Shown: one piece after another, positions 48,556 through 57,428 of the stretch
How the letters are laid out: every line of letters begins with the position of its first letter
How positions within the stretch are numbered: position 1 is the first letter of the stretch
Made by a program: the position numbers and the translations under genes
DNA from: Casuarina equisetifolia
Taxonomy: Eukaryota > Streptophyta > Magnoliopsida > Fagales > Casuarinaceae
Length of the DNA stretch: 64,000 nt
Reading direction: 5' to 3'
NCBI GenBank assembly: GCA_028551475.1
Contig: CM052355.1
Coordinates: 27,989,580-28,053,579, forward strand
The notes under the pieces: generated by a model
The model's database searches: none
The model's input: only the letters and a program-made list of their open reading frames with translations
What the model was told of the DNA's origin: nothing

Positions 48556-48567
48556 ATCTCCCCCTTG
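48556..48567 (-). other. Polypurine tract
   Basis: The minus strand reads CAAGGGGGAGAT directly before the 3' LTR. Confidence 0.85.
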
Positions 48568-49628
48568 GAACAATTTGGTGCAACATCTCTGCACCATACG
48601 AAAGTATGAAAAATCTCTTCAAATTATCAACTACATAACCACAATCTTTGGAAAGAGAAAGATTGGAGAAACTCTCTTTAACTTCCACAGCTATAGTCTT
48701 TGGACAGAGAAAGACTAAGTAAACTCTCTTCAACCACAATCTTTTGAAAGAAAAGATTGCAAAAACTCTTTTCAACTCAATAGCCACAATTTTTTTGATA
48801 GAGAAAGACTGGACAAAACTCTCTTCAAAACAAGCCCGCATCAACTGTGCCATCTTGCCTTTTCTTTAAACCACGCCTATCTTAGGTCATACCTTCTTAG
48901 GCACTTTCACTACAGCCTCTTCTAGGTTACACCTCTCCTAGGCCATGTTTCTCTCCAGGCATCCGCACATCATCATGGGCTTCTTCCATCTAAATGTGTC
49001 CTCCACCATGAGGCCCTCAATAAAAGTAAAAATCATAGGACTTCCACAACAATTGAGATCACTCTTCAAAATCCCCAATGAAGAGTCCACCTCTTATCCA
49101 GAATTGTTGGTGCTTCCCCGGAATCAACCGTCGGAGTCTCAATACATCTCATCTGAATATCGACAGACTTGAAAAATCCCAAATTTTTACTTCATCAATC
49201 ACATCAACATAGGAGCATCATGTCAACATAGGAGCATAACATGCTCCCCCTCAATTAACAATTCATCAACAACTTCAACAAAGTGCTCCCCCTCAAACAT
49301 TAATATCTCTACCATTTCTGTTATCTGATGCCACAACTTGAGCCAAATGCTCAGATATAGATAGAGAGACATAGATCTGTACTTTGCAAACCTCAATCCA
49401 CAACTCCAACAATGTATTCCAGTTGATCTACATCAATATCATTCAAAATCAAATTGGATTTAGGGAAAGAGAAAATCTCACCTTAAAACACATCAATTTG
49501 CTTCTTCAATTGCATTCATCATATTCGATCTATCATCTTTTGTCCCAATCTTCCACGGTCCACGCTCACCGTACCACTTGTTAGAAACCAAACTTGTCTC
49601 CCATACCACTTGTTGGGATCCAAAACAT

Positions 49629-49641
49629 GGCTCTGATACCA
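49629..49641 (-). other. Second, internal primer-binding-site-like sequence
   Basis: GGCTCTGATACCA (minus TGGTATCAGAGCC) is repeated here and at 49882. The segment between them (49642-49880) is GC-richer than the surroundings. It may be the LTR-proximal remains of another element captured inside this one. Confidence 0.6.
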
Positions 49642-49881
49642 AATGTAACGAACTCAACCATTGAGCCAAAAGGCCTAAGCCTGTTGGCATGGCGGATTCA
49701 ATTACCTTTAGGATTGTAACATTCCACCACGCTCCGCAGTTGACGCCCCGACGGCCCACTCCACGACGGCTTCACATTGGCCCCATGCGTTTAGGCGCCT
49801 CTTCGGCCCATGACGTTTTTCGCCAAGTAGCCCTTTTCGTAGGTCGCCCCTTTCGTGGTTTGAACTCCAGATGTGGGGTTT

Positions 49882-49894
49882 GGCTCTGATACCA
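49882..49894 (-). other. Primer-binding site (initiator-Met tRNA type)
   Basis: The minus strand reads TGGTATCAGAGCC, 2 bp inside the 5' LTR, matching the standard plant initiator-Met tRNA site. Confidence 0.9.
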
Positions 49895-49896
49895 CT

Positions 49897-51655
49897 TGTT
49901 GGGAGAATTCAACAAAGTCACATCATCCACATAGAGATTGAACACACAAATATAAGAACGCACACACCCAAATACAACAGATTTAAGAGGTTCGGAACAT
50001 CATAATGTCCTACGTCCCTTGTAGTCTCTTCTCATTAGATTTTCTCATACATTCCCTCTCCTCAAATAGGTATCTCATGGATTCTCTCATCAACTAGAAT
50101 CCATGAGAGGGGCCTTCTTCAACAATTAGCTCCTTATGGGGACTCTCTTAATTTACCCACTAGGTTTCTCTATACTTCTCCTATTTATAGAGAAACCCTA
50201 AAGGAATCCTAGTTGAATACTATTAGAAAAACCTACTTCCACATAAGGATAAGAATCATATTCCAATACTACTAGGAATAATGATAAGAATCCTAATTCA
50301 ACACTACTAGGAAATCCACTATATCTAGAAGATATTTCCTAGTTCTACAATTACATAGAAACCCCTGATTGTTGTTCGGTGAAATCTAAATGCAAGTGAA
50401 CATGTCGAACAAGTAATATAATGATAAGAAAGATATCGTCCCACAGAGATTGGTGATTACTAGACCAACTAATTACTAACGGTGAATAACTCCTAGAATT
50501 TATCTAGCAAACCAAATTGATGGATGATAGATTAACTAACTAAGTCTAAGAAAACTTAATAAAAGAAATATGTTAGAGCGTATGACTTCACCATAATTAC
50601 TAGATACTAATATTGATTATTTATGCTTGCAAGAGAGATAATATCTATGTGATGACGGAATTTTCTAATTTATTTATTATCCTATGTCTAGGTATAGCAA
50701 ACCTACTTAGTTCATTAATTTACTATATCTCTATATGTGAATTGAAACAAACCAAATGCATTAGGATCTATGAATATTCCCAGTTTACACCAAAAGTCAC
50801 ACAAACAATATGGTATATGTCTATCCATATTTAATTTATGGTTACATATTACAAGAAGCAACTGCATGTTATTTCCTATCGGTCTTTAACATGCAAATCA
50901 AGTCATCTAAGTGGTAGCTAATTACCTAAAAGCATTAAACTCCGTAATATGTAACTTCACATAAATAAAATATCTTGCAAAACATAATAATCATAAGATT
51001 CATACCATCATAATTAGGTTACATCGTAGCTCTAACAAAAATAAACTAAAACATAAAGAAATAATGAGGAAAAATGGTAATAAGAAATAAAGAAGGCATC
51101 TTGAATCCAAGAACAAGAAGTTTGTCACCCTTTTTGTCTTCTCTTCAAGAAAACCTTGAATTATTGGCCTCTCTCTTGAATTGTGCTCAATTTCTTCCTC
51201 TCTTCTTTTGCCTCTTCTCTTCTCTTAAATAGGGTTTAGGTTTAGACCTATCTCCTATCCTAGTAGAATTGGGTTTTAGAGACCTAAAATAATTGGGTTT
51301 TGAACTCCTAAATTAATTGAGACTTGAATTCCTAACATGACTGGGTTTTCTATTTAAATAGAAAATCTAATAACAATTATCCAAAGCCCAAGCCCATCTT
51401 GACTCTCTTGATCTTGATATTACAATTTTGCCACACAATAAGCATCAGGTTCTCCATGTTCATTTCTTTTCTCCTTGCCTCCTTGTGCTACAAAAACAAG
51501 ACAAATTTAAATAAATAAGAGGAGTTCAAATATTTTCTCATAAGCATTGTATTATTTATTGCCTAAAAAATAGATAAAATAACTCTATAAAAATAGAGTT
51601 ATCAATTGTAATGACAACCATACCCTTTAACCTAATTGTTCTACCAATCCTAACA
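49897..51655 (-). repeat. 5' LTR of the P450-inserted element, split by a nested LTR
   Basis: Segments 49897-50372 and 51605-51655 together align with 48034-48555. The intervening 50373-51604 is a separate insertion with its own target duplication. Confidence 0.92.
50373..51604 (+). mobile_element. Nested 1.2-kb solo LTR
   Basis: It begins TGTTCGGTGAAATC and ends AGAGTTATCA, with a perfect ATTGT duplication at 50368-50372 and 51605-51609. Near its left end CAAGTAATATAATGATAAG and CGTCCCACAGAGATTGG appear, phrases common in long plant LTRs. No internal domain or partner LTR is present. Orientation is uncertain. This is the youngest event of three at this spot (P450, element, solo LTR). Confidence 0.92.
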
Positions 51656-51828
51656 TGAAAGGGTATGAAAAGTACGGTGGAGGGGCTTATTGACGAGATG
51701 GAGATGACCCAGAACCGGCAGAGAAGGTGGACTGAGAGGGAGGTGTTGGGGTGGTCTCCTTGCTTGAAGATAGAGCTTGAAAGCAGAAGCAGGAGTGAGA
51801 GGGATGAGTATCGCAAGACGTCTTCCAT

Positions 51829-52400
51829 ACTCGTTTGTTTCCTAAAGGTTATGATGAAGACAGTCAAATGTGATGGTTTTGAATGTTTTGTAACTCCGGG
51901 TATGTATAGCGCCAAAGGGTGCTGCAAGTAGCGGTACCCGGCGCTTCTAGAAGGGGACCTTCGTGGGACGAAAGTGTGTATGTCCCTTAGCCCTTGGCGT
52001 CATGGAGGATGCCATCGCATTGAGCTCGGCTCTAGACACTTTTGACTAACACTCGGAGATGGTCGGAAATAGTTGACAAACGGGCCGCAGTGAAACTAGT
52101 ACTGGAGGTTGGAGTTGTGTTTTCATTTTTTTTTTTTTTTTGATTGACCGATAGGGGTGGGGGGAGGGGGAAGTGATGGATGCCTTGATTTATCAAAAAT
52201 AGTCAGAAGCGTAAAACATCCTCGCTTTTGTGGAGCTTCCCTATCAACTAGGCTTTCATTTATTTAACTTACGACAGGCTTTATTATCCAAAAGTTTCTC
52301 TTCAATTCCACATTCCATAGAATAGATAACGGCAGTGGTTGAGGACCCCATGAGAAATATAAATATGACATTATCCATCTATGAGCATAAAGGTTTGTGG
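51829..52400. other. P450 upstream region and spacer
   Basis: Sequence before the P450 start codon. A poly-T run lies at 52126-52140 followed by GGGGTGGGGGGAGGGGG at about 52155-52171, a G-rich tract. From about 52190 the sequence matches other OMT flanks (GTGGAGCTTCCCTATCAACTA, AAAAGTTTCTCTTC). Confidence 0.5.
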
Positions 52401-52770
52401 CATTGACAGGTCATAAAACATATCGGTAGGGCTAAGGTGCAATTTCCAACCATCCATTCTTCCATGAAATATTAGTGATTCTAATAAAAAGAAGAAAAAG
52501 AGCGACGTATCTTTGAACAATCATGAAATAAATGAGTGGGTAATCATTAGAGCATGATGGCAACAGTGCTCTCAAATAGGAAACAGGGCCGAGCATAATG
52601 ATAATAAGAAAAAGGAAATTGATCTCCCATCTTCCTGCCATCTTTTTCTTCTTCTTTTATTTTTATTTTTATTTTTCCTTTTCTTTTACTCGGTCTGTCT
52701 TTTGCCCCAAACAACAGAACGGGAATAAAGACACCTTATTTGACCGTGCTTTTTCGCAGCATCAAATCTG
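52400..52770. repeat. Downstream flank of the intact OMT (unit 4)
   Basis: This contains AGGGCTAAGGTGC and TTTCCAACCATCCATTCTTC, which match the short arm A of the fold-back at 42588, and TTGAACAATCATGAAA, matching the 56580 flank of the truncated copy. It is the 3' untranslated and flanking region of the intact OMT. Confidence 0.7.
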
Positions 52771-53979
52771 TCACTCGGAATAGGCCTCGATAATGGATGG
52801 TATGGTAGGAATTTTGGTAACCTTGTAGCGATGGAAGCCTCCTTCCTCCAATAATTTCTTCCACTCGAGCTCAGTCCTCTCCTTTCCTCCAGTAGTGTGT
52901 GCCATCATCAGCAAATCGAATACCATGCGCGTATCATCGAATGTCTCTCTACCATCTTTCTCAAGAACAATATCAACAATGATAAGCTTTCCACCATTCT
53001 GTGGTAATGCTTTTCTGCAGTTCTTCAAAATCTTGATGCAGTGTTCGTCACTCCAATCGTGTAGTACCCACTGCAAAGACATTAGAATCCCACGAATATC
53101 GGGACACCCACATCGGGTAAAACTGAAAAGATATGTTAAAAGTGTGGGGACAATACCTTCCTTACAAACCCGTTTTTAAGGAGAATTGGAAGTCCAACAA
53201 CATCAACAATACTAAATACATACCTTTATGAAAATTGCATCTGCATCAGGAATGGCCTCAAACATGTCACCTCCAACTTGGGAGACCCCTTCGTGCGGTG
53301 GTGCTGTGGCAACAACATGTGGCAGGTCAAAGTTTATCCCCTTAATATTTGGATGTGCTTTCACAATCTCAGCTATCATGCCACCGGTTCCGCCTCCGAC
53401 GTCCACCAATGATCCCACGCATTCAAACCCATCTTTGTACTCCGCCAAGACCACCTCCATCACGATCTTGGCCGAGCACGCCATGGCATCGTTGAAGATC
53501 CTGTTGAAATCGGGATTTTTTGATGCAAAGTCCCACATCTCGCAGCCGTGGGCCTTCTCAAAAGCAATGCCCCCTTCTTTGACACACTGGTCGAGACAGT
53601 GCCACGGCGCGAGTTGCCATGGATGGTTCTCCATTAAAACCATCGGCACCAGGCTTAGCTCAGCATCATGCAGAAGCCATCTCGACGTCTGGTTCAACCC
53701 ATACAGTGTCTCCCCACTGTCCAGCGGAGGAAGCACACTGAAAATCTTTTTGCGAACTAGTGACCTCATGATACGCGAGAGGTATGGGATATCAGGAGAT
53801 GGGGAGTTGATGCCAGAGGCTATTTGGTGCAAAGTTATGGGGCCACCATGAGACTGAATAATGTCGGCGATTCGGAGCTCCACGGCGCACTTCAGTGCCA
53901 TGGAATCCGCAAAGCCGAACAAAAGTTGCCAAATTTCGGCTTGACCTTCTAGCAACGAAAGAGTTTCTTTTGTTTCCAT
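52771..53979 (-). CDS. Plant class II SAM-dependent O-methyltransferase, intact
   Basis: The two exons (53979-53224 and 53070-52771, minus strand) encode 351 residues, typical for plant COMT-like enzymes (about 350-370). They methylate hydroxyls of phenolics or alkaloids with SAM in the cytosol as homodimers; the substrate cannot be told here. The N-terminal dimerisation domain has GQAEIWQLLFGFADSMALKC. SAM motif I is LVDVGGGTGGM, followed by [12 protein letters not shown] [12 protein letters not shown] and GGDMFEAIPDADAIFIK. Exon 2 carries WVLHDWSDEHC with the catalytic His, GKLIIVDIVL, and TGGKERTELEWKKLLEEGG with the catalytic Glu region; it ends IPSIIEAYSE. The start is the ATG at 53979 (A at -3, G at +4). 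An upstream in-frame GTG at 54003 is not a plant start. Splice sites are GT (53223) and AG, phase 0 between Lys and Trp. It is the only intact member of the cluster. Confidence 0.93.
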
Positions 53980-54044
53980 TCTCTCGCACCCTCTCCCACC
54001 CACATGAACAAATGAAGATAGGAATGTGAGACTACATGTGGCTG

Positions 54045-54050
54045 TATATA
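54045..54050 (-). promoter_or_regulatory. TATA box of the intact OMT
   Basis: The minus strand reads CTTTATATACAG about 65-70 bp before the start codon. The homologous sites in the two dead copies with preserved upstream sequence are damaged: CTAACTATAGCC near 39985 and TTAGATATAGGA near 43588. Position and conservation support it as the functional TATA. Confidence 0.6.
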
Positions 54051-54269
54051 AAGACCGATAGGAGTTAAAAATAAAAATAAAGAATTAAAAAGTTGAATTA
54101 CCTGTAAAAGTGTTTACTTGACACCAAGAACGAGATGAGACGATCTATTGTTAGTTTTTCTGACATTATTTTCACATAAGGAGGAAAAACTAATACCATA
54201 TAACACAAAAAGTTCTTTCTAATTATGTTCATCCGATCGGGTTGGCTCACCCAATAGTTTTATATGCAG

Positions 54270-55610
54270 AGAGTGAGGGAGCCCTCCAAGAGTTTCCTTG
54301 CGAATCACTTCCAGCAAGGCTCATTTCTTTCTTTCCCACCCGTGACATCTGCAATTATTATGAAATCCAACACCAAACCCCGTCATCAAAAGACCATTGT
54401 CATACACCTGTAAATCATTATCTACAGTAATAAGATCCCTCCGGGTCTTCTGGTATTACCTTTTGGCATTTTCAAAATCCCGACATAACTTTCGTCGCTC
54501 CACTAATGCATGCCACTGTACATTATTTATTGAGAAGTTGCAATGCCATCAATCATTAAAAGTCTTTTCTTTTCCAACATCCAGCCAATTGCCACGTTAA
54601 AGTAGGTCTAGATAAGTGACAAAAAAAAGCCTGTTAATATACTTGTCAGAAATTATTGACAATAACCTCTATCCAACATAAAATTCAAAGACATTAAGTA
54701 GAAATATAATTTTTTTTAATAAAAACATTTTCTCAGCCTGTTATATTCCAATATGAGACTGGAGATGCTCCCTTTAAATTTAGATGAATGACTCAAAGGT
54801 AAGGCTATTGGTAGAAAATTTTAATGTCTTGGGTTGAGTTCATCGCGTCCCTTCATATGTAAAACCCCATCATCCTAAGTATATAGAGAACATTGGCCCT
54901 CTAGAATGAAATTTATGCACGAAAGGACAAAAGATAGAATTTAAATTTTGATACTATTTAAGAAGTTATAAATAAAAGTTAATATCTAGTTTTAAATTTT
55001 AATACATGAAGTAAAAGAATTTATCTCTTTATAAATCACTTTTTAGTCTATTATTTTATATTGAACATAACAACAAAAGTAGAGAGGATTAACAAATATA
55101 TATATCCACGTTTCAAAGGACTACTTATTGGGACCTTATCGTTTCTATTCATGGAATAAGTAAATTTTCCAACCACTCCACCACCTCTCTTTGACTAAAG
55201 TAAAGAGAAAAAGAAATTTCATAACAAAAGTGAACAACCACTTCTTGTTTTCTAGTGCAGAACGGTCTTGATAAAGATAAACAAAGAACAATAACGTGTA
55301 ATTTAAATTACCTACTCTTGGATTATGTAGAAAATTAGAGTTCTTGTTGGTCCCTTGTATTTTATGTAGGCACTAGGCGTCAATCTCCTTTTGGTATAAT
55401 AAATTAATCAGTACCGCAGCGATATTCATTGTGTGAAAATCGTCATGATTGAATGGTTTAGGAGGTTCTAGTCATCTTAGTAGTTTAAAGCAAGCTATAT
55501 CCTATAATCTTCTGGGGTTCGAAGTTGGCCCATTACCTCGAATGCCGCAAAGAAAGCCATGCCTATTTGATGCTTAGTGGATGCTAGCGTCATAATCCAT
55601 AGCTGCTCCT
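54270..55610 (+). repeat. Segmental duplication, copy 2 (partner 26870-27780)
   Basis: This is the right-hand copy of the duplicated block. It lies immediately upstream of the intact OMT and is longer than copy 1 because of an AT-rich insertion around 54650-55090. Confidence 0.75.
54280..54420 (-). pseudogene. OMT exon-2 relic in the duplicated block
   Basis: On the minus strand, VLDFIIIADVTGGKERNE and, out of frame, ARKLLEGSL correspond to the FDLLMMAHTTGGKERTE and KKLLEEGS segments of OMT exon 2. Stops and small indels break it, and nothing upstream survives. It is the counterpart of the relic at 26860-27102, so the relic existed before the segmental duplication. Confidence 0.5.
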
Positions 55611-56480
55611 GGGAGTAAATTGTTGCTTGGGGTTTTTTATTTTATTTTATTTTTATAAATAGGGGCAAGATCTAGACATATTTTATTAATAAAGTTTGGA
55701 CTAAAATATATTACCTTATTGAGATAAAAGGGCATGATATAAGCCTAATCCAAACCCAACATTCCATGCCCTCAACAAGGGATAAAAAAAAAGTCCTTGA
55801 GATTGGATTATATGTGTTTGATTATGTATTTTAATTGCTCATCAAAGAGAAGATGTTGTAAAATAATCTAGATTGGAATCATGTGTACTACTTATGAAAT
55901 TGAATGATGACTCATCAATGATCATGATCTTGAATCAAAGATTGAATTCTAATCTTTTGTGCCACCACTACCTTACTAGGATACTCCAATATAAAATCAT
56001 GATGAAAATTGTGATCCATAACATTGTGTGATATTATTTTTCTTTTCACTTTGGGTTGAATATATCCATTTGTCTCCTCAAGATGGTTTGGGATACCATA
56101 ATCTTCTCAATGGGGCCATCCTAATTTGTTTATCCTTCTTAGCTTAATTAGCATTTCTTCTTCCCCTAATAGTTTTTTTTTTTTACTTCTTTGTCTTTTC
56201 ATTATGCTAGCAAGAGCCTTTTCTCTTTTGTCCCTATAGAATACAATTTTAAGTCTTTTTTAACTCGTAACTTAGCATGTTGCCTTATGAGGATTTTTGA
56301 TGAGTTAGGGAAAAATGGAAAGGGCAAAATAATCTCAAGTTGGTGTTAAACTGCCTGAAATTTTTTATTTTATTCCTCGATCATTTTACCCTTATCATCT
56401 TCTAATTAATTAGCTGAATAAGTTAGCTTTTGATTATCCGCCTCTAAATGTAGATCGGTAAGCCGGGATTATGATGATTT
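55611..56480. other. AT-rich spacer
   Basis: No gene is seen. TTTTATTTTATTTTATTTTT occurs at 55636-55656 and T-runs at 56172. The right end grades into the flank of the truncated OMT copy from about 56450. Confidence 0.5.
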
Positions 56481-56912
56481 TGTAGCGACGAAATCCTCCT
56501 TCCAAAATTTTCTTGGACTGTAGGTCAGTCTTTCAGAATAGTGATAGTAAACAGAGGAAGAAAAAGAGAGTTTGATGGATCTTTGAACAATCATGAAACA
56601 AACAAACAGTCAATCACCGGAGCATGATAACGGCAACATTCTAAAACAAGATATAGTGCCAAGCATAACGATAATAGGAAAACAGAAATCAATTATTGAC
56701 AATTGGGCTTGGTCTAGTTGAGATGATATTCTTAAAACTAAACCCAATATTTGATGACATTGTTGGCCTCTCATCTTCACGCCATTTGCTTCTTTTTATT
56801 TTTTATTTTTATTTTTGGCCTTGTCTTTTACACGGTTTGTCTTTTGCCCAAACAAGAGGACGAGGACCGAGACACACCTTATTGAACTGTGCCTTTTCAG
56901 GTGGCAAGTTTT
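56480..56912. repeat. Downstream flank of the truncated OMT (unit 5)
   Basis: It matches 32440-32640 and 52520-52770 (AATCATGAAACAAAC, GGAGCATGATAACGGCAAC, TGGTCTAGTTGAGATGATATTCTTAAA-like text, CTCTCATCTTC). It is the 3' flank of the OMT copy that follows. Confidence 0.65.
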
Positions 56913-57428
56913 TCACTCGGGGTAGGCCTCAATGATGGATGGTATAGTAGGAAGTTTGGTAATCTTGTAGCGACTAAAGCTTCCTTCCTCCAATAATTTC
57001 TTCCACTCGACCTCGGTCCTCTCCTTTCCTCCAGTGGTATGTGACATCATCATCAAATCAAATAGCATGCACATATCATCAATTATGTCGGTACCATCTT
57101 TGTCAAGAACAATTTCAACAATAATAAGCTTTCCAGTATTCTGTGGCATTGCTTTTCGACAGTTCTTCAGAATCTTGATACAGTCTTCATCACTCCAATC
57201 GTGTAATATACCCTGCATCGATATTAGAATCTAATGAATATATTTAGCAAGATATTTCTGGATACAGTGGAGAACTAAGTACATACCTTCATTAAAATTG
57301 CATCAGCATTAGGAATGGCCTCAAACATGTTACCTCCAACATGGGAGACCCTCTCGCGCGTTGGTGCTGTGGCCACCACATGTGGCAGATCAAAGTTGAT
57401 TCCCTTGATGTTTGGATGTGCTTTCAAA
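56913..57428 (-). pseudogene. 5'-truncated OMT pseudogene
   Basis: Exon 2 (57212-56913) is open for 99 codons plus stop: GILHDWSDEDCIKILKNC, GKLIIVEIVLDKDG, TGGKERTEVEWKKLLEEGS and IPSIIEAYPE, with the catalytic His and Glu regions present. The first codon of exon 2 is Gly where the family has Trp. The end of exon 1 (57428-57287) keeps [20 protein letters not shown] and [17 protein letters not shown] with a good GT donor. Upstream of codon KAHPN the OMT sequence stops abruptly and unrelated sequence follows, so motif I and the whole N-terminal domain are lost. It cannot bind SAM. Confidence 0.88.

Larger units (their letters stand above)
48034..51655 (-). mobile_element. Coding-free LTR element inserted in the P450 gene
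   Basis: LTRs at 48034-48555 (522 bp) and 49897-51655 (the latter expanded by a nested insertion) flank 1.34 kb of non-coding internal DNA. The target-site duplication TGAAA is perfect (48029-48033 and 51656-51660). A polypurine tract adjoins the left LTR and a TGGTATCAGAGCC primer-binding site adjoins the right LTR, so it lies on the minus strand. No gag or pol motif is present, as in large non-autonomous LTR derivatives. About 26 differences over 522 bp (5%) separate the LTRs after removing the nested insertion, making it younger than the copia copy at 33317. Confidence 0.92.
46830..51828 (-). pseudogene. CYP81-type cytochrome P450 pseudogene
   Basis: The gene runs on the minus strand from the ATG at 51828. 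It shows the N-terminal anchor MEDVLRYSSLSLLLLLSS, then, in a second frame, LPVLGHLHLVNKPLHRTFH at 51656. A 3.6-kb retroelement interrupts it. At 48033 it resumes with SQKYGDLFSLRF, VVIVSSP and YGNHWRNLRRISTLEIFSTS, followed by [15 protein letters not shown] and [20 protein letters not shown]. It has frameshifts, an early TAG near 47720 and other stops. Exon 2 begins near 47072 with LLLAGTDTSAVTLEWA, the I-helix AGTDTS motif. It degenerates by 46840, before the ExxR and heme-cysteine motifs, which are absent. The sequence pattern is that of plant CYP81, a specialised-metabolism P450 family. It is dead. Confidence 0.85.

Noticed and set aside
49642..49880. A possible tRNA or other structured RNA in the GC-richer stretch
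   Set aside because: No A-box/B-box pair or cloverleaf could be drawn; it lies between two primer-binding-site copies and is best read as retroelement sequence.
53228..53851. A 207-codon plus-strand frame opposite OMT exon 1
   Set aside because: It is the antisense of a well-supported coding exon, and its composition follows from the OMT codons.
53980..54003. An eight-codon longer N-terminus for the intact OMT starting at 54003
   Set aside because: The codon at 54003 is GTG, not ATG, and plant nuclear genes do not normally start there. The ATG at 53979 has a good context and matches the starts of the sister copies at 39914 and 43520.
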